A stretch of 64,000 nt of DNA from Wenzhouxiangella sp. XN79A (GTDB taxonomy: Bacteria > Pseudomonadota > Gammaproteobacteria > Xanthomonadales > Wenzhouxiangellaceae), in assembly GCF_012272825.1 (NCBI RefSeq), contig NZ_JAAWWS010000136.1:31946-95945 (forward strand), read 5' to 3'. This document shows positions 55,435-64,000 of the stretch, one piece after another. The translations under genes and the position numbers were made by a program. The notes under the pieces are model-generated. The model was not told the DNA's origin and made no database searches. It was given only the letters and a program-made list of their open reading frames with translations. Positions within the stretch are counted from its first letter, which is position 1, and each line of letters begins with the position of its first letter.

Positions 55435-56823
55435 TCAGCTCGGCGTTCGCGTCGGCGGCGGTGCCGCGGCGCGGTCGTCCGATGACGCTTCGTCCGGCAG
55501 CGGGGCCGTGCGCCGGGCCGCCCACGGCAGCTCCAGCAGCGACGCCCAGCCGAGGCCCATCGCCAGCCCCAGCGTGATGCCGGACGGTGCGGCCCAGCCG
55601 GCCACGATGGCGGCCAGCGCCACGCAGAACAGGCCGAAGCTGCCGAACGCGGCGCAGGCCACGCCGGCGCCCCAGCCGCGCATTCGCGCGATCAGCGCGC
55701 TGGCGTGGACGACCAGCGCGGCGGACGAGGCCACCGAAACCGCCGGAAACTCGGCGTTGGGCACGTGGCCCTCGAGCACGAAGCGATCGAGAACGAAGGC
55801 CCCGCCGGTGGCCCCGACGGTGCCGACGATGAAGCGTGTTGCCGCGATCCAGTCCGCTCGCCAGGTCACCGCCAGCACGATCGGCAGGGTGACGGCGAGA
55901 ATGCCGGGCCAGTGGAATGCGCGTAGCAGCTGCTCGGCGAGCCGCACCGCCTCGTCGGTGCGCGTCCGGTTCATCCATTCGAGCATCGGAAAATCGATTC
56001 GGGCCAGTCCCCACACGGCGTGGCTCTGGCTGAACACCAGCCCGATCCCGCCGACCGCCGTCAGCAGCGCGAGGAAACAGACCGTAAGGTTCAGGCCCTG
56101 GGCCAGGCGCGGGTCGAAGCGCCGCCAGACCCAGCGGAAGCCCGGCGCCAGCGCGCGGGCCAGTCCACGCGTGCCGGTCGCACGCAGTGCCGTTCGGAAG
56201 ACCGCCTGCACGTGCTGCTTGTTGGCCGCGATCCAGAGCGCGATCCAGCGAATGAGCAGCGCCGCGAAGACCAGCAGCAGCACCAGGATGCTGGCGGTGC
56301 CGCTGATCTCCCTGATCAGGTCCCAGGACTCGCCGAGCAGGTAGCCCAGTGCCAGGTAACTGGCCGCCCAGAGCACGCTGGCGAACACATCGAAGACCAC
56401 GAAGCGCCGGTAGGGCAGGCCGGATGCGCCGGCCAGGAACGGCGTCATGACCCGGGTCGGGGTCGAAACCCGCCCGAGCACGATGGCCCATTCGCCGCGC
56501 CGCTTCATGAAGGCCCGCGCAGTGTCGATCGGGGTGCCGAGGAAGCGTTGCATCGGCGCGGAGTCCAGCACGTCGTTGCCGTAGCGTCGGCCGAGCAGGA
56601 AGCCCGTGGCATTGCCGGCCAGCGTGGCCGCACTGACCACGACCAGCAGCACCTCGAGCTTCACGTCGGCCCGCGCGGCCAGGATGCCGCCTGTGACCAC
56701 CGCCAGTTCGCCGGGCGTGACGAAGCCCAGGAAGAACGCGGCTTCCGTCCAGCAGAAGACCGCGATCAGCACATAGATGGTCAGTGGCGAAAGCTCGAAC
56801 AGCGCATCGAGAACCTTGTCCAT
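55435..56823 (-). CDS. DedA membrane protein fused to a degenerate PAP2-like domain
   Basis: 462 residues. DedA/SNARE-associated part at about 1-200: FLGFVTPGELAVVTGGILAA, RRYGND, GRVSTPTRVMTPFLAGASGLPYRRF (shown in parts: VSTPTRVMTPFLAGASG). After a basic cytoplasmic linker comes a multi-helix domain at about 240-430 in the position of the PAP2 phosphatase of DedA-PAP2 fusions. The phosphatase signatures (KxxxxxxRP, PSGH, SRxxxxxHxxxD) are not present; the equivalent stretches read NAEFPAVSVASS and GWAAPSGITLG. It is thus probably catalytically inactive there. DedA proteins carry polyprenyl lipids across membranes. Confidence 0.8.
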   Translation of the reverse strand: MDKVLDALFELSPLTIYVLIAVFCWTEAAFFLGFVTPGELAVVTGGILAARADVKLEVLLVVVSAATLAGNATGFLLGRRYGNDVLDSAPMQRFLGTPIDTARAFMKRRGEWAIVLGRVSTPTRVMTPFLAGASGLPYRRFVVFDVFASVLWAASYLALGYLLGESWDLIREISGTASILVLLLVFAALLIRWIALWIAANKQHVQAVFRTALRATGTRGLARALAPGFRWVWRRFDPRLAQGLNLTVCFLALLTAVGGIGLVFSQSHAVWGLARIDFPMLEWMNRTRTDEAVRLAEQLLRAFHWPGILAVTLPIVLAVTWRADWIAATRFIVGTVGATGGAFVLDRFVLEGHVPNAEFPAVSVASSAALVVHASALIARMRGWGAGVACAAFGSFGLFCVALAAIVAGWAAPSGITLGLAMGLGWASLLELPWAARRTAPLPDEASSDDRAAAPPPTRTPS

Positions 56824-57132
56824 GAATCGATTCGCCTCCCGGCATTCTCAGCGTCGCTGCAGTGCCGAGCGCGCAGTCGACTGCGCACTCGGTTGCGCGA
56901 TTCGACGCTCGAGCCGCTGTATGTGCCGATGAGATCGGGATCACCATATGAGCAGCCTATGCGCTTTCGGCCGGCGGGCTCTTAACATGGAGCAAGCAGC
57001 AACGCAGGGCGCACTGGGCAACGCCGCCCGGACGAACCGGGCCTGCGCCGCGAGCGTCGCTGCGGAGACGGACGGCGACCGAAGCAGTCGCCGCGCTCGG
57101 TGCAGCATGGATCGTGGCCGGGGCGGACTCGC
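56824..57132. other. Intergenic region between csbD and dedA
   Basis: 309 bp without a gene. Contains the perfect 16-bp palindrome GCGCAGTCGACTGCGC at 56871-56886, extended by CGAG/CTCG arms, and the word CTTAACATGGA at 56981-56991, which recurs as CTTAACCTGGA (57381-57391) upstream of csbD. Confidence 0.6.
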
Positions 57133-57324
57133 TCAGTCCATGAGCTGGTTGAGCTTCTCGGAGATCGCTTCGCGGCTTTCGCCGTACTTCTCCTGGATCC
57201 GTGCGATCAGCTCGTCGCGGTTTCCTTCGGCCTTCTTCACCTCGTCGTCGGTCAATTCGCCCCACTGCTGTTTGAGCTTGGCGGTGAGCAGGTCCTTCTT
57301 GGCTTCGGCCTGATTGCGTTCCAT
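57133..57324 (-). CDS. CsbD family stress-response protein
   Basis: 63 residues, small, highly charged and largely helical: KLKQQWGELTDDEVKKAEGN is the CsbD signature, followed by RDELIARIQEKYGESREAI. CsbD-like proteins are induced by general stress in many bacteria; molecular role unknown. The ATG at 57324 with GGAG 7 nt upstream is preferred over the ATG at 57336. It lies close to other stress-type genes (DUF883, YqjE-like, DedA). Confidence 0.9.
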   Translation of the reverse strand: MERNQAEAKKDLLTAKLKQQWGELTDDEVKKAEGNRDELIARIQEKYGESREAISEKLNQLMD

Positions 57325-57625
57325 GTCACGCTCCATTCGATGACTGAGCGGGCAGTGTGGGCGGTGCGGGCCGGTGGCGCCTTAACCTGGATTGACGAGC
57401 CGACTCCGGACCGGCAACCGCAAGGCCCGCCGCTTTTGGCGACAGGGTGGATGCAGTTCGATGTCAGCGATTGGCGGCAAGCTGATGAAATAAAACGATA
57501 AATACTAGCGATTTCGACGCCGTCGCGGCGCGGAGGCGACGCGCGGCCCGGTCGACTGGGGCGCGCCGCTATACTACGCGCGCTGTCCTTCCGGCCCATC
57601 CGAATCGCACGTCCAGGGGATCGCC
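57325..57625. other. Divergent region between csbD and fbp
   Basis: 301 bp without a gene. The csbD-proximal part has CTTAACCTGGA (57381-57391) matching the word upstream of dedA. The middle has an A+T-rich patch (GATGAAATAAAACGATAAAT, 57483-57502). Near fbp, TATACT at 57570-57575 is a good -10 with an SD AGGGGA at 57614-57619 before the fbp ATG. Confidence 0.5.
57570..57575 (+). promoter_or_regulatory. fbp -10 element candidate
   Basis: TATACT, 50 bp before the fbp start; no clear -35 at the right distance, although the flanks GCGCGCC/GCGCGC form a small inverted repeat around it. Confidence 0.45.
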
Positions 57626-58633
57626 ATGCGCATCGGCACCACGCTGACCAACTACACCATCAACAAGCAGAAGGGCTTCCAGGGCGCCAGCGGCACCTTC
57701 ACCGGCCTGCTCAACGACATCGCCGTGGCCTGCAAGCGCATCGCGGACCTGGTCAACAAGGGCGACCTGGTCGGCGTGCTCGGCGCGGCCGATACGGAGA
57801 ACGTGCAGGGCGAGCAGCAGAAGAAGCTCGACGTGATCAGCAACGACCTGATGATCGAGGCGCTGCAGCACAACGGCCACATCGCCGGCCTGGCCTCGGA
57901 GGAAATGGACGAGATCCACCAGCTGCCGAAGGGCGCGCGCCGCGGCAACTACCTGGTGCTCTGCGATCCGCTCGACGGCTCGTCGAACATCGACATCAAC
58001 GTCTCGGTCGGCACGATCTTCTCGATCCTGAAGGCGCCGGAAGGGGTCGAGAACCCCGATGAGGCCGACTTCCTGAAGCCCGGCACCGAGCAGATCGCCG
58101 CCGGCTACTGCCTGTACGGCCCGGCGACGATTCTCGTCCTCACCACCGGCGACGGCGTCAGCATGTTCACGCTCAACCGCGACTTCGGCGAGTTCCTGCT
58201 GACCCGCGAGCACGTGCGCATTCCCGAACAGACCGCCGAGTTCGCCATCAACATGTCCTACCGGCGCCACTGGGACTCACCGGTGGAGCGCTACATTTCC
58301 GAGTGTCTCGAAGGCAAGGACGGCCTGCGCGGCAAGGATTTCAACATGCGCTGGGTGGCCTCGATGGTCGCCGAGGTGCACCGTATCCTGACCCGCGGCG
58401 GCATCTTCATGTACCCCTGCGATGCGAAGATCCGCGCTGCCGGCAAGGACGGCAAGCTGCGCCTGATGTACGAGGCCAACCCGATGGCGATGATCGTCGA
58501 GCAGGCCGGCGGTGCGGCCACGACCGGAACGCAGCGCATCCTCGAGGTCGCGCCGCAGGAAATCCACCAGCGCGTGCCGGTCATCCTGGGCTCACGGGCC
58601 GAGGTCGAGCGCGTGGAGGCCTACCACGGCTGA
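57626..58633 (+). CDS. fbp: Fructose-1,6-bisphosphatase class 1
   Basis: Gluconeogenic phosphatase of 335 residues. Metal- and phosphate-binding motifs: [10 protein letters not shown] near 91-100, [16 protein letters not shown] near 112-127, and the C-terminal substrate motif [19 protein letters not shown], in the family order. A strong SD (AGGGGA) lies upstream of the ATG. The gene converges on a 47-codon ORF and pntAB; a GGGCCGC/GCGGCCC hairpin (58644-58669) lies between. Confidence 0.97.
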   Translation: MRIGTTLTNYTINKQKGFQGASGTFTGLLNDIAVACKRIADLVNKGDLVGVLGAADTENVQGEQQKKLDVISNDLMIEALQHNGHIAGLASEEMDEIHQLPKGARRGNYLVLCDPLDGSSNIDINVSVGTIFSILKAPEGVENPDEADFLKPGTEQIAAGYCLYGPATILVLTTGDGVSMFTLNRDFGEFLLTREHVRIPEQTAEFAINMSYRRHWDSPVERYISECLEGKDGLRGKDFNMRWVASMVAEVHRILTRGGIFMYPCDAKIRAAGKDGKLRLMYEANPMAMIVEQAGGAATTGTQRILEVAPQEIHQRVPVILGSRAEVERVEAYHG

Positions 58634-58674
58634 ACACGCCGTCGGGCCGCGGCGCCGGCGTTGCGGCCCGGGCG

Positions 58675-58818
58675 CTACTGCGGGTCCTCGTCCCGGGCGG
58701 TCCTGTCGTCGATCAGGCCCTTTTCCTCGAGACGCTTCTGCAACTTGCCGACCTTGCTCTGCGCGTCGGCGGCGAAGACGAGCGCCATGGCCGCGGCCAT
58801 GAAGGCGATGATTTCCAT
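58675..58818 (-). CDS. 47-residue hypothetical membrane-anchored small protein
   Basis: Starts at the ATG at 58818 after GGGAGACC on the minus strand and ends with TAG at 58677-58675. The N-terminus is hydrophobic (IIAFMAAAMALVFAADA, 3-19), the rest is a charged helix (KVGKLQKRLEEKGLIDD) and an acidic tail. No family recognised. The good SD, TM-plus-coil pattern and position in an otherwise unused gap between fbp and pntB argue that it is real. Confidence 0.6.
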   Translation of the reverse strand: MEIIAFMAAAMALVFAADAQSKVGKLQKRLEEKGLIDDRTARDEDPQ

Positions 58819-58836
58819 ATCGGTCTCCCGGTGGGT

Positions 58837-58865
58837 CCGGCCGGGCTGGATGGCCGCCCGGCCGG
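58837..58865 (-). terminator. Hairpin after pntB
   Basis: CCGGCCGGGC (58837-58846) and GCCCGGCCGG (58856-58865) form a perfect 10-bp stem with a 9-nt loop, 6 bp past the pntB stop. No T-run follows on the minus strand, so it may be a Rho-assisted terminator or a 3'-end stabiliser; it also lies just upstream of the 47-codon gene. Confidence 0.5.
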
Positions 58866-58871
58866 CAGGGT

Positions 58872-60350
<1,479 letters not shown>

Positions 60351-60360
60351 CGTCGACTCC

Positions 60361-61935
60361 TCAGGACCGCTGGAACATGGCGAGCATGCGACGGGTCACC
60401 AGGAACCCGCCGAAGATGTTGACCGACGCCATCAGCACCGACAGCGCCGCCAGCAGCATCACCAGAAAACTGCCGGAGACGATCTGCAGCAGGGCCCCGA
60501 CGATGATGATCGACGAAATCGCGTTCGTGATCGCCATCAGCGGCGTGTGCAGCGAGTGCGCCACGCCCCAGATCACGTGATAGCCGACGAACACGGCCAG
60601 CACGAACACGATGAAGTGCTGCATGAAGCTCGGCGGCGCCACCGTGCCCAGGCCAAGGATCAGCAGGCTGCCGATGCCCAGCATCAGGCCGGTGCGGTTC
60701 AGCGATTTCTTCAGCTCCTTCGCCTCGCGCGCAGATTTCTCTTCGGCCGTCTCTTCCGGCTCCTTCTTCTTCGGCTTGGCCGCGGCAATCGCCTTGACCT
60801 TCGGCGCCGGCGGCGGCCAGGTGATCGCGCCTTCGTGCGTGACCAGCGCGCCGCGGATCACGTCGTCGTCCATGTTCACGACAGGCCGGCCGTCCTTGTC
60901 CGGCGTCAGGTCGTCGAGCATGTGGCGGACGTTGGTCGCGTACAGGTTCGAGGCCTGGGTGGCCATCCGGCTGGGGAAATCCGTGTAGCCGACGATCGTC
61001 ACGCCGTTGTCGGTCACGATCTTCTCGTCGGCCTTCGTCAGCGTGCAGTTGCCGCCGCGCTCGGCGGCCAGGTCGACGATCACCGAGCCCGGCTTCATCG
61101 CCTCGACCATATCCTCGGTCCACAGCTCCGGGGCAGGGCGGTTCGGGATCAGTGCGGTGGTGATGACGATATCGACGTCCGGGGCCAGCTCGCGGAATTT
61201 CTCCAGCTGCTTCTCACGGAACTCGGGACTGGAGGGCGCGGCGTAGCCGCCGGTCTCGGCGCCGTCCTTGGCCTTCTCTTCGAAGTCCAGGAACACGAAC
61301 TCCGCGCCCATCGACTCGATCTGCTCGGCGACCTCGGGCCGGACGTCGAAGGCCAGCGTGATCGCGCCCAGCGACACGGAGGTGCCGATCGCGGCCAGGC
61401 CGGCCACGCCGGCGCCGACGACCAGCACCTTCGCCGGCGGCACCTTGCCGGCCGCCGTCATCTGGCCCATGAAGAAGCGGCCGAAGTTGTTGCCGGCCTC
61501 GACCACCGCGCGGTAGCCGGCGATGTTGGCCATCGACGACAGGGCGTCCATCTTCTGCGCCCGGCTGATCCGCGGCACCATGTCCATGGCCAGCACGGTC
61601 ATGTTCTTCGCCTGCATCTTCTTCAGCAGGTCCTCGTTGGCCGCCGGCCAGACGAAGCCGATCAGCGTCTTGCCGTCGGGTGCGGCGGCGATCTCTGCCT
61701 CCGACGGCTCGCGAACCTTGACGATGATGTCGGCCTGGGACCACAGCTCGGCGGCGGTCGGAACCACCGTCACGCCGGCGGCCTCGTAGGCCGAATCCGG
61801 AATCGACGCCTTCGCCCCGGCCCCGGCCTCGACCAGGCACTCGTAGCCCAGCTTCTGCAGCCGGCCCGCGCTGTCCGGCGTCAGCGCCACGCGCGCCTCG
61901 CCCGGCGCGGTTTCCTTCGGTGCACCTACCTTCAT
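60361..61935 (-). CDS. pntA: NAD(P) transhydrogenase subunit alpha (fused type)
   Basis: 524 residues. Domain I (1-390) binds NAD(H): [40 protein letters not shown] and the dinucleotide motif [22 protein letters not shown] (core GAGVAG). An Ala/Lys/Glu linker leads to four C-terminal membrane helices (about 430-515), as in the E. coli-type fused alpha subunit rather than the split PntAA/PntAB type. AGGAGA precedes the ATG at 61935; the frame upstream is not family-like. Confidence 0.97.
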   Translation of the reverse strand: MKVGAPKETAPGEARVALTPDSAGRLQKLGYECLVEAGAGAKASIPDSAYEAAGVTVVPTAAELWSQADIIVKVREPSEAEIAAAPDGKTLIGFVWPAANEDLLKKMQAKNMTVLAMDMVPRISRAQKMDALSSMANIAGYRAVVEAGNNFGRFFMGQMTAAGKVPPAKVLVVGAGVAGLAAIGTSVSLGAITLAFDVRPEVAEQIESMGAEFVFLDFEEKAKDGAETGGYAAPSSPEFREKQLEKFRELAPDVDIVITTALIPNRPAPELWTEDMVEAMKPGSVIVDLAAERGGNCTLTKADEKIVTDNGVTIVGYTDFPSRMATQASNLYATNVRHMLDDLTPDKDGRPVVNMDDDVIRGALVTHEGAITWPPPAPKVKAIAAAKPKKKEPEETAEEKSAREAKELKKSLNRTGLMLGIGSLLILGLGTVAPPSFMQHFIVFVLAVFVGYHVIWGVAHSLHTPLMAITNAISSIIIVGALLQIVSGSFLVMLLAALSVLMASVNIFGGFLVTRRMLAMFQRS

Positions 61936-62317
61936 CGAACGTCTCCTGGAATCCCTGATTTCCGCTCGACCGACCATTCGCGTCGGAGCGCGCCGGCGGG
62001 CCGAGTCAACCCCCGGGATGCTAGTCCACCCGGATGAACACGGCAACCCGACCGCGCCGCGCCGGCCCCGACGCCCCCTCTCCCCGGACCTGGACACCCA
62101 TATCCCTTCCACCATATCGATTCAGGTTGTAGCCTCCTCTGAACATGGATACCCACATTTTTCTGGATCTGGACACCCACAGCCCTTTGTCTGGACACGG
62201 GAATCCAAGTCTTTTTCGGATTCGTGTAGATTATTTCCGGGGTGATGGGTGTCCACGTTGTTCACAATTTCGTCGGCCCCTGTGTCGACGAGGAATCTCG
62301 ATACGGGAAGGTCTGCT
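61936..62317. other. Intergenic region between pntA and the truncated beta-lactamase gene
   Basis: 382 bp, less G+C-rich toward the right. It holds the pntA leader and a cluster of TGGACACCCA-type words described separately. GTGTAGATTATTT near 62224-62236 could supply a -10 for the beta-lactamase-like gene. Confidence 0.5.
62091..62255. repeat. Cluster of TGGACACCCA words, one inverted
   Basis: Direct copies at 62091-62100 and 62170-62179, a one-mismatch copy TGGATACCCA at 62146-62155, and an inverted copy TGGGTGTCCA at 62246-62255. The outer direct and inverted copies could fold into a long stem-loop. The pattern recalls REP-type elements that spread with tyrosine transposases, which is inference. 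Confidence 0.6.
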
Positions 62318-62650
62318 GTGCGGTGTGTTAACGCGATCCTCTATTGCGCTACGGCATTTCTCGTCGCAGGCTGCAGCGGCCAGTACCCGATCGAAGGCGG
62401 GCACGCCGGCTCCGGCAGCGAGGCCGTCGATGAGCTGCCCGACCTCCGGTTCGAACGCCTCGCGGACGGTGTCTGGATGCATACCAGCTTCAAGGATATT
62501 CCGCCCTGGGGGGCGTTCCCCACCAACGGAATGGTGGTCGAAGTCGGCGAGGGCGACGCGGTGCTGGTGGATACGGCCTGGGATGAACCCCGAACCGCTG
62601 CGGTCCTCGACTGGAGAGTTATGGTGATTTCTGGTGTACGAGGGATCTGA
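62318..62650 (+). pseudogene. Subclass B1-like metallo-beta-lactamase, cut by an IS256-family element
   Basis: The GTG at 62318 (GGGAAGG upstream) starts a lipoprotein signal peptide with lipobox LVAGC. The next part matches the B1 N-terminus: LADGVWMHTSFKDIPPWGAF, PTNGMVVEVG and AVLVDTAWDEPRTAAVLDW. Ninety-nine native codons end at 62614; 11 codons of insertion-sequence DNA follow before TGA. The HxHxD zinc motif, which follows shortly after this region in intact enzymes, is lost, so the fragment cannot hydrolyse beta-lactams. The rest of the gene should lie just beyond the right edge. Confidence 0.85.
62616..62645 (+). repeat. Left terminal inverted repeat of the IS256-family element
   Basis: 30-bp terminus within the beta-lactamase-like reading frame; the inner part CTGGTGTACGAG is perfectly conserved with the right end. 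Confidence 0.88.
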
Positions 62651-62659
62651 AAATTGGGT

Positions 62660-62716
62660 GGCGTATCCTGTTGGTTGATCACGACCAAGATCACAACCAA
62701 CAGAAAAGGATACGCC
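62660..62716 (+). promoter_or_regulatory. Hairpin sequestering the transposase ribosome-binding site
   Basis: GGCGTATCC (62660-62668) and TGTTGGTTG (62669-62677) pair with CAACCAACA (62694-62702) and GGATACGCC (62708-62716); GAAAA bulges between the two right arms. The SD AAAAGGA (62704-62710) lies in the bulge and stem, directly before the ATG at 62717. Transcripts reading in from outside would fold and block transposase translation, a safeguard known in other insertion sequences. Confidence 0.75.
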
Positions 62717-63970
62717 ATGAACCAGTCTACTCTTTCGGCGGTAGAGCCGCCAGTTTCTGATCTTTCGGACCCCCTGCACAGCCTGATTCGACAGGGCGCG
62801 CGGGAACTGATTGCGGCCGCCGTAGAGTCCGAGCTGGAGGCCATGCTCAAGCACCATCAACATCGATGTGATGACCAAGGGCGTCGGGCGGTGGTGCGCA
62901 ACGGTTATCTGCCCGAACGCACCATCCAGACCGGCGTCGGCGACGTCGAGGTCCGGGTGCCCAAGGTGCGAGACCGGAGCGGATCCGGGATCAAGTTCAA
63001 CTCCAGCCTGCTGCCGCCGTATCTCAAGCGTGCACGCAGCCTCGACGAGTTGATTCCGTGGCTCTATCTGCGTGGCGTGTCGACCGGTGACTTCCAGGAA
63101 GCGCTGCAGGCACTGGTGGGTGATCAGGCCAAGGGGCTGTCGCCGAACACCGTGGCGCGCCTGAAGGCGGGCTGGCTGGAAGAGCATGTCCAGTGGCGGC
63201 GTCAGGATCTGAGCCAGAAGCACTACGTCTACCTGTGGGCGGACGGCGTCTATAGCCGGGTCCGGATGGACGACAAGCTGTGCTTGCTTGTGATCGTCGG
63301 GGTCACCGAGCATGGCCGCAAGGAGCTGGTGGCGGTCGAAGACGGCTATCGGGAGTCCGAGGCCAGCTGGCACGAGGTGTTGACCGACCTGCGCAGCCGG
63401 GGCCTACAGCGACCACCCAAGCTCGCCATTGGCGATGGTGCGCTGGGCTTCTGGGCAGCGCTGAACAAGGCGTTCCCGGATACTCGTCACCAGCGATGCT
63501 GGGTGCACAAGATCGCCAACGTGCTCAACAAGTTGCCCAAAGCGGTCCAGCCGAAGGTCAAGTCCGCGCTGCATGACATCTATCTGGCCGAGACCCGCGA
63601 GGCGGCCCACCAGGCTTTCGATCGTGCGCTGGCGCGCTTCGGCACGAAGTACCCCAAGGCCATGATGTGCCTCGAGAAAGATCGCGACGACCTGCTGGCC
63701 TTCTACGACTTCCCGGCCAAGCACTGGGTCCATCTGCGGACCACCAATCCGATCGAGTCGACCTTCGCGACGGTGCGGTTGCGAACTCGCAAGTCGCGCA
63801 ACTGTGGCTCACGCGACACCACGCTGGCCATGGTGTTCAAGTTGTTGCAATCCGCGGGGCGTCGATGGAAACGAATCAAGGGCTTCCAGTTGCTGAGACT
63901 GGTCGTCGATAACGTCGAGTTCCGAGATGGAGAACAGGTCGTTGATCAACCAAAGCACGCCGCTGCCTGA
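62717..63970 (+). CDS. IS256-family (mutator) transposase
   Basis: 417 residues, full length. DDE triad candidates: Asp in YLWADGVYSRVR, Asp in LAIGDGALGFW, and Glu in TTNPIESTFATVRLRT; the C/W-H region HQRCWVHKIANVLNKLP between the second Asp and the Glu is the family signature. The N-terminal DNA-binding part has RRAVVRNGYLPERTIQTGVG. The ATG at 62717 follows AAAAGGA inside the hairpin. The element appears intact and potentially active. Confidence 0.95.
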   Translation: MNQSTLSAVEPPVSDLSDPLHSLIRQGARELIAAAVESELEAMLKHHQHRCDDQGRRAVVRNGYLPERTIQTGVGDVEVRVPKVRDRSGSGIKFNSSLLPPYLKRARSLDELIPWLYLRGVSTGDFQEALQALVGDQAKGLSPNTVARLKAGWLEEHVQWRRQDLSQKHYVYLWADGVYSRVRMDDKLCLLVIVGVTEHGRKELVAVEDGYRESEASWHEVLTDLRSRGLQRPPKLAIGDGALGFWAALNKAFPDTRHQRCWVHKIANVLNKLPKAVQPKVKSALHDIYLAETREAAHQAFDRALARFGTKYPKAMMCLEKDRDDLLAFYDFPAKHWVHLRTTNPIESTFATVRLRTRKSRNCGSRDTTLAMVFKLLQSAGRRWKRIKGFQLLRLVVDNVEFRDGEQVVDQPKHAAA

Positions 63971-64000
63971 TCGCTCGTACACCAGATTTGACAATAACTC
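63971..64000 (-). repeat. Right terminal inverted repeat of the IS256-family element
   Basis: 30 bp that begin directly after the transposase stop codon and end at the window edge; reverse complement matches the left terminus. Confidence 0.88.

Larger units (their letters stand above)
62616..64000. mobile_element. Complete IS256-family insertion sequence, about 1385 bp
   Basis: Terminal inverted repeats: left 62616-62645 begins GAGTTATGGTGATTTCTGGT, right 63971-64000 on the other strand begins GAGTTATTGTCAAATCTGGT; 25 of 30 positions agree by eye. One transposase gene fills the element. The right repeat ends on the last base of the window. The target duplication (8-9 bp in this family) cannot be seen; the left flank is CGACTGGA at 62608-62615. 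Confidence 0.9.

Noticed and set aside
58644..58669. GGGCCGC/GCGGCCC hairpin after fbp as a definite terminator
   Set aside because: Only 7 bp with a long loop and no T-run; mentioned under fbp but not called.

Overview
The window is G+C-rich, densely packed bacterial DNA with a gammaproteobacterial gene order: rho-trxA divergent from rhlB, rpoE-rseA-rseB-rseC-mucD followed by lepA-lepB-DUF4845-rnc-era-recO-pdxJ, and ydbH-ydbL-rlmD-nagZ. The combination suggests a Xanthomonadales/Lysobacterales-type or related gammaproteobacterium. That is inference from gene order and composition; no rRNA is present to settle it, and I found no tRNA, rRNA, CRISPR array or prophage.

Layout. 1-4.6 kb: a 5'-cut amidohydrolase, then the rho/trxA/rhlB RNA-metabolism locus. 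4.6-8.9 kb: type II secretion genes gspC-gspD-gspE. 9.0-13.3 kb: the sigma-E envelope-stress operon and its periplasmic protease. 13.6-19.8 kb: the lepA to pdxJ housekeeping run. 19.7-20.5 kb: an orphan receiver-Hpt protein. 20.6-30.4 kb: envelope lipid transport (YdbH plus a YnbE/YdbL-like lipoprotein), rRNA methylation, cell-wall recycling, a mechanosensitive channel, purine salvage, an unrecognised gene and an HMG-CoA synthase. 30.4-30.7 kb: two adjacent 7-bp tandem arrays. 30.8-36.5 kb: SOS-type dnaE2 with a LexA box, then pirin/azoreductase divergent from a LysR regulator. 36.6-40.4 kb: porin, lipoprotein and sodium symporter.

40.4-43.7 kb is the most unusual stretch. Two translationally coupled secreted-protein genes, visibly poorer in G+C than their surroundings, lie between inverted copies of a composite repeat of about 190 bp. 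The first gene encodes a metalloprotease whose signal-peptide frame is broken at a run of ten G (10 puts the gene out of frame, 9 would restore it), and whose zinc motif reads HEIGPNLGIGHD, with Pro in place of the second His ligand. This looks like an acquired, possibly phase-variable module.

43.8-58.8 kb: prpD and cytochrome b, then a tight membrane-lipid operon (desaturase, FAD oxidoreductase, DUF1365, CFA synthase, DUF2878, second CFA-type methyltransferase, sensor kinase), carbonic anhydrase, several stress-type small or membrane proteins (DUF883, YqjE-like, DedA, CsbD) and fructose-bisphosphatase. 58.9-61.9 kb: pntAB transhydrogenase. The right edge holds a subclass B1-like metallo-beta-lactamase gene cut after 99 codons by a complete IS256-family element whose right inverted repeat ends at the last base of the window. 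A hairpin covers the ribosome-binding site of its transposase.
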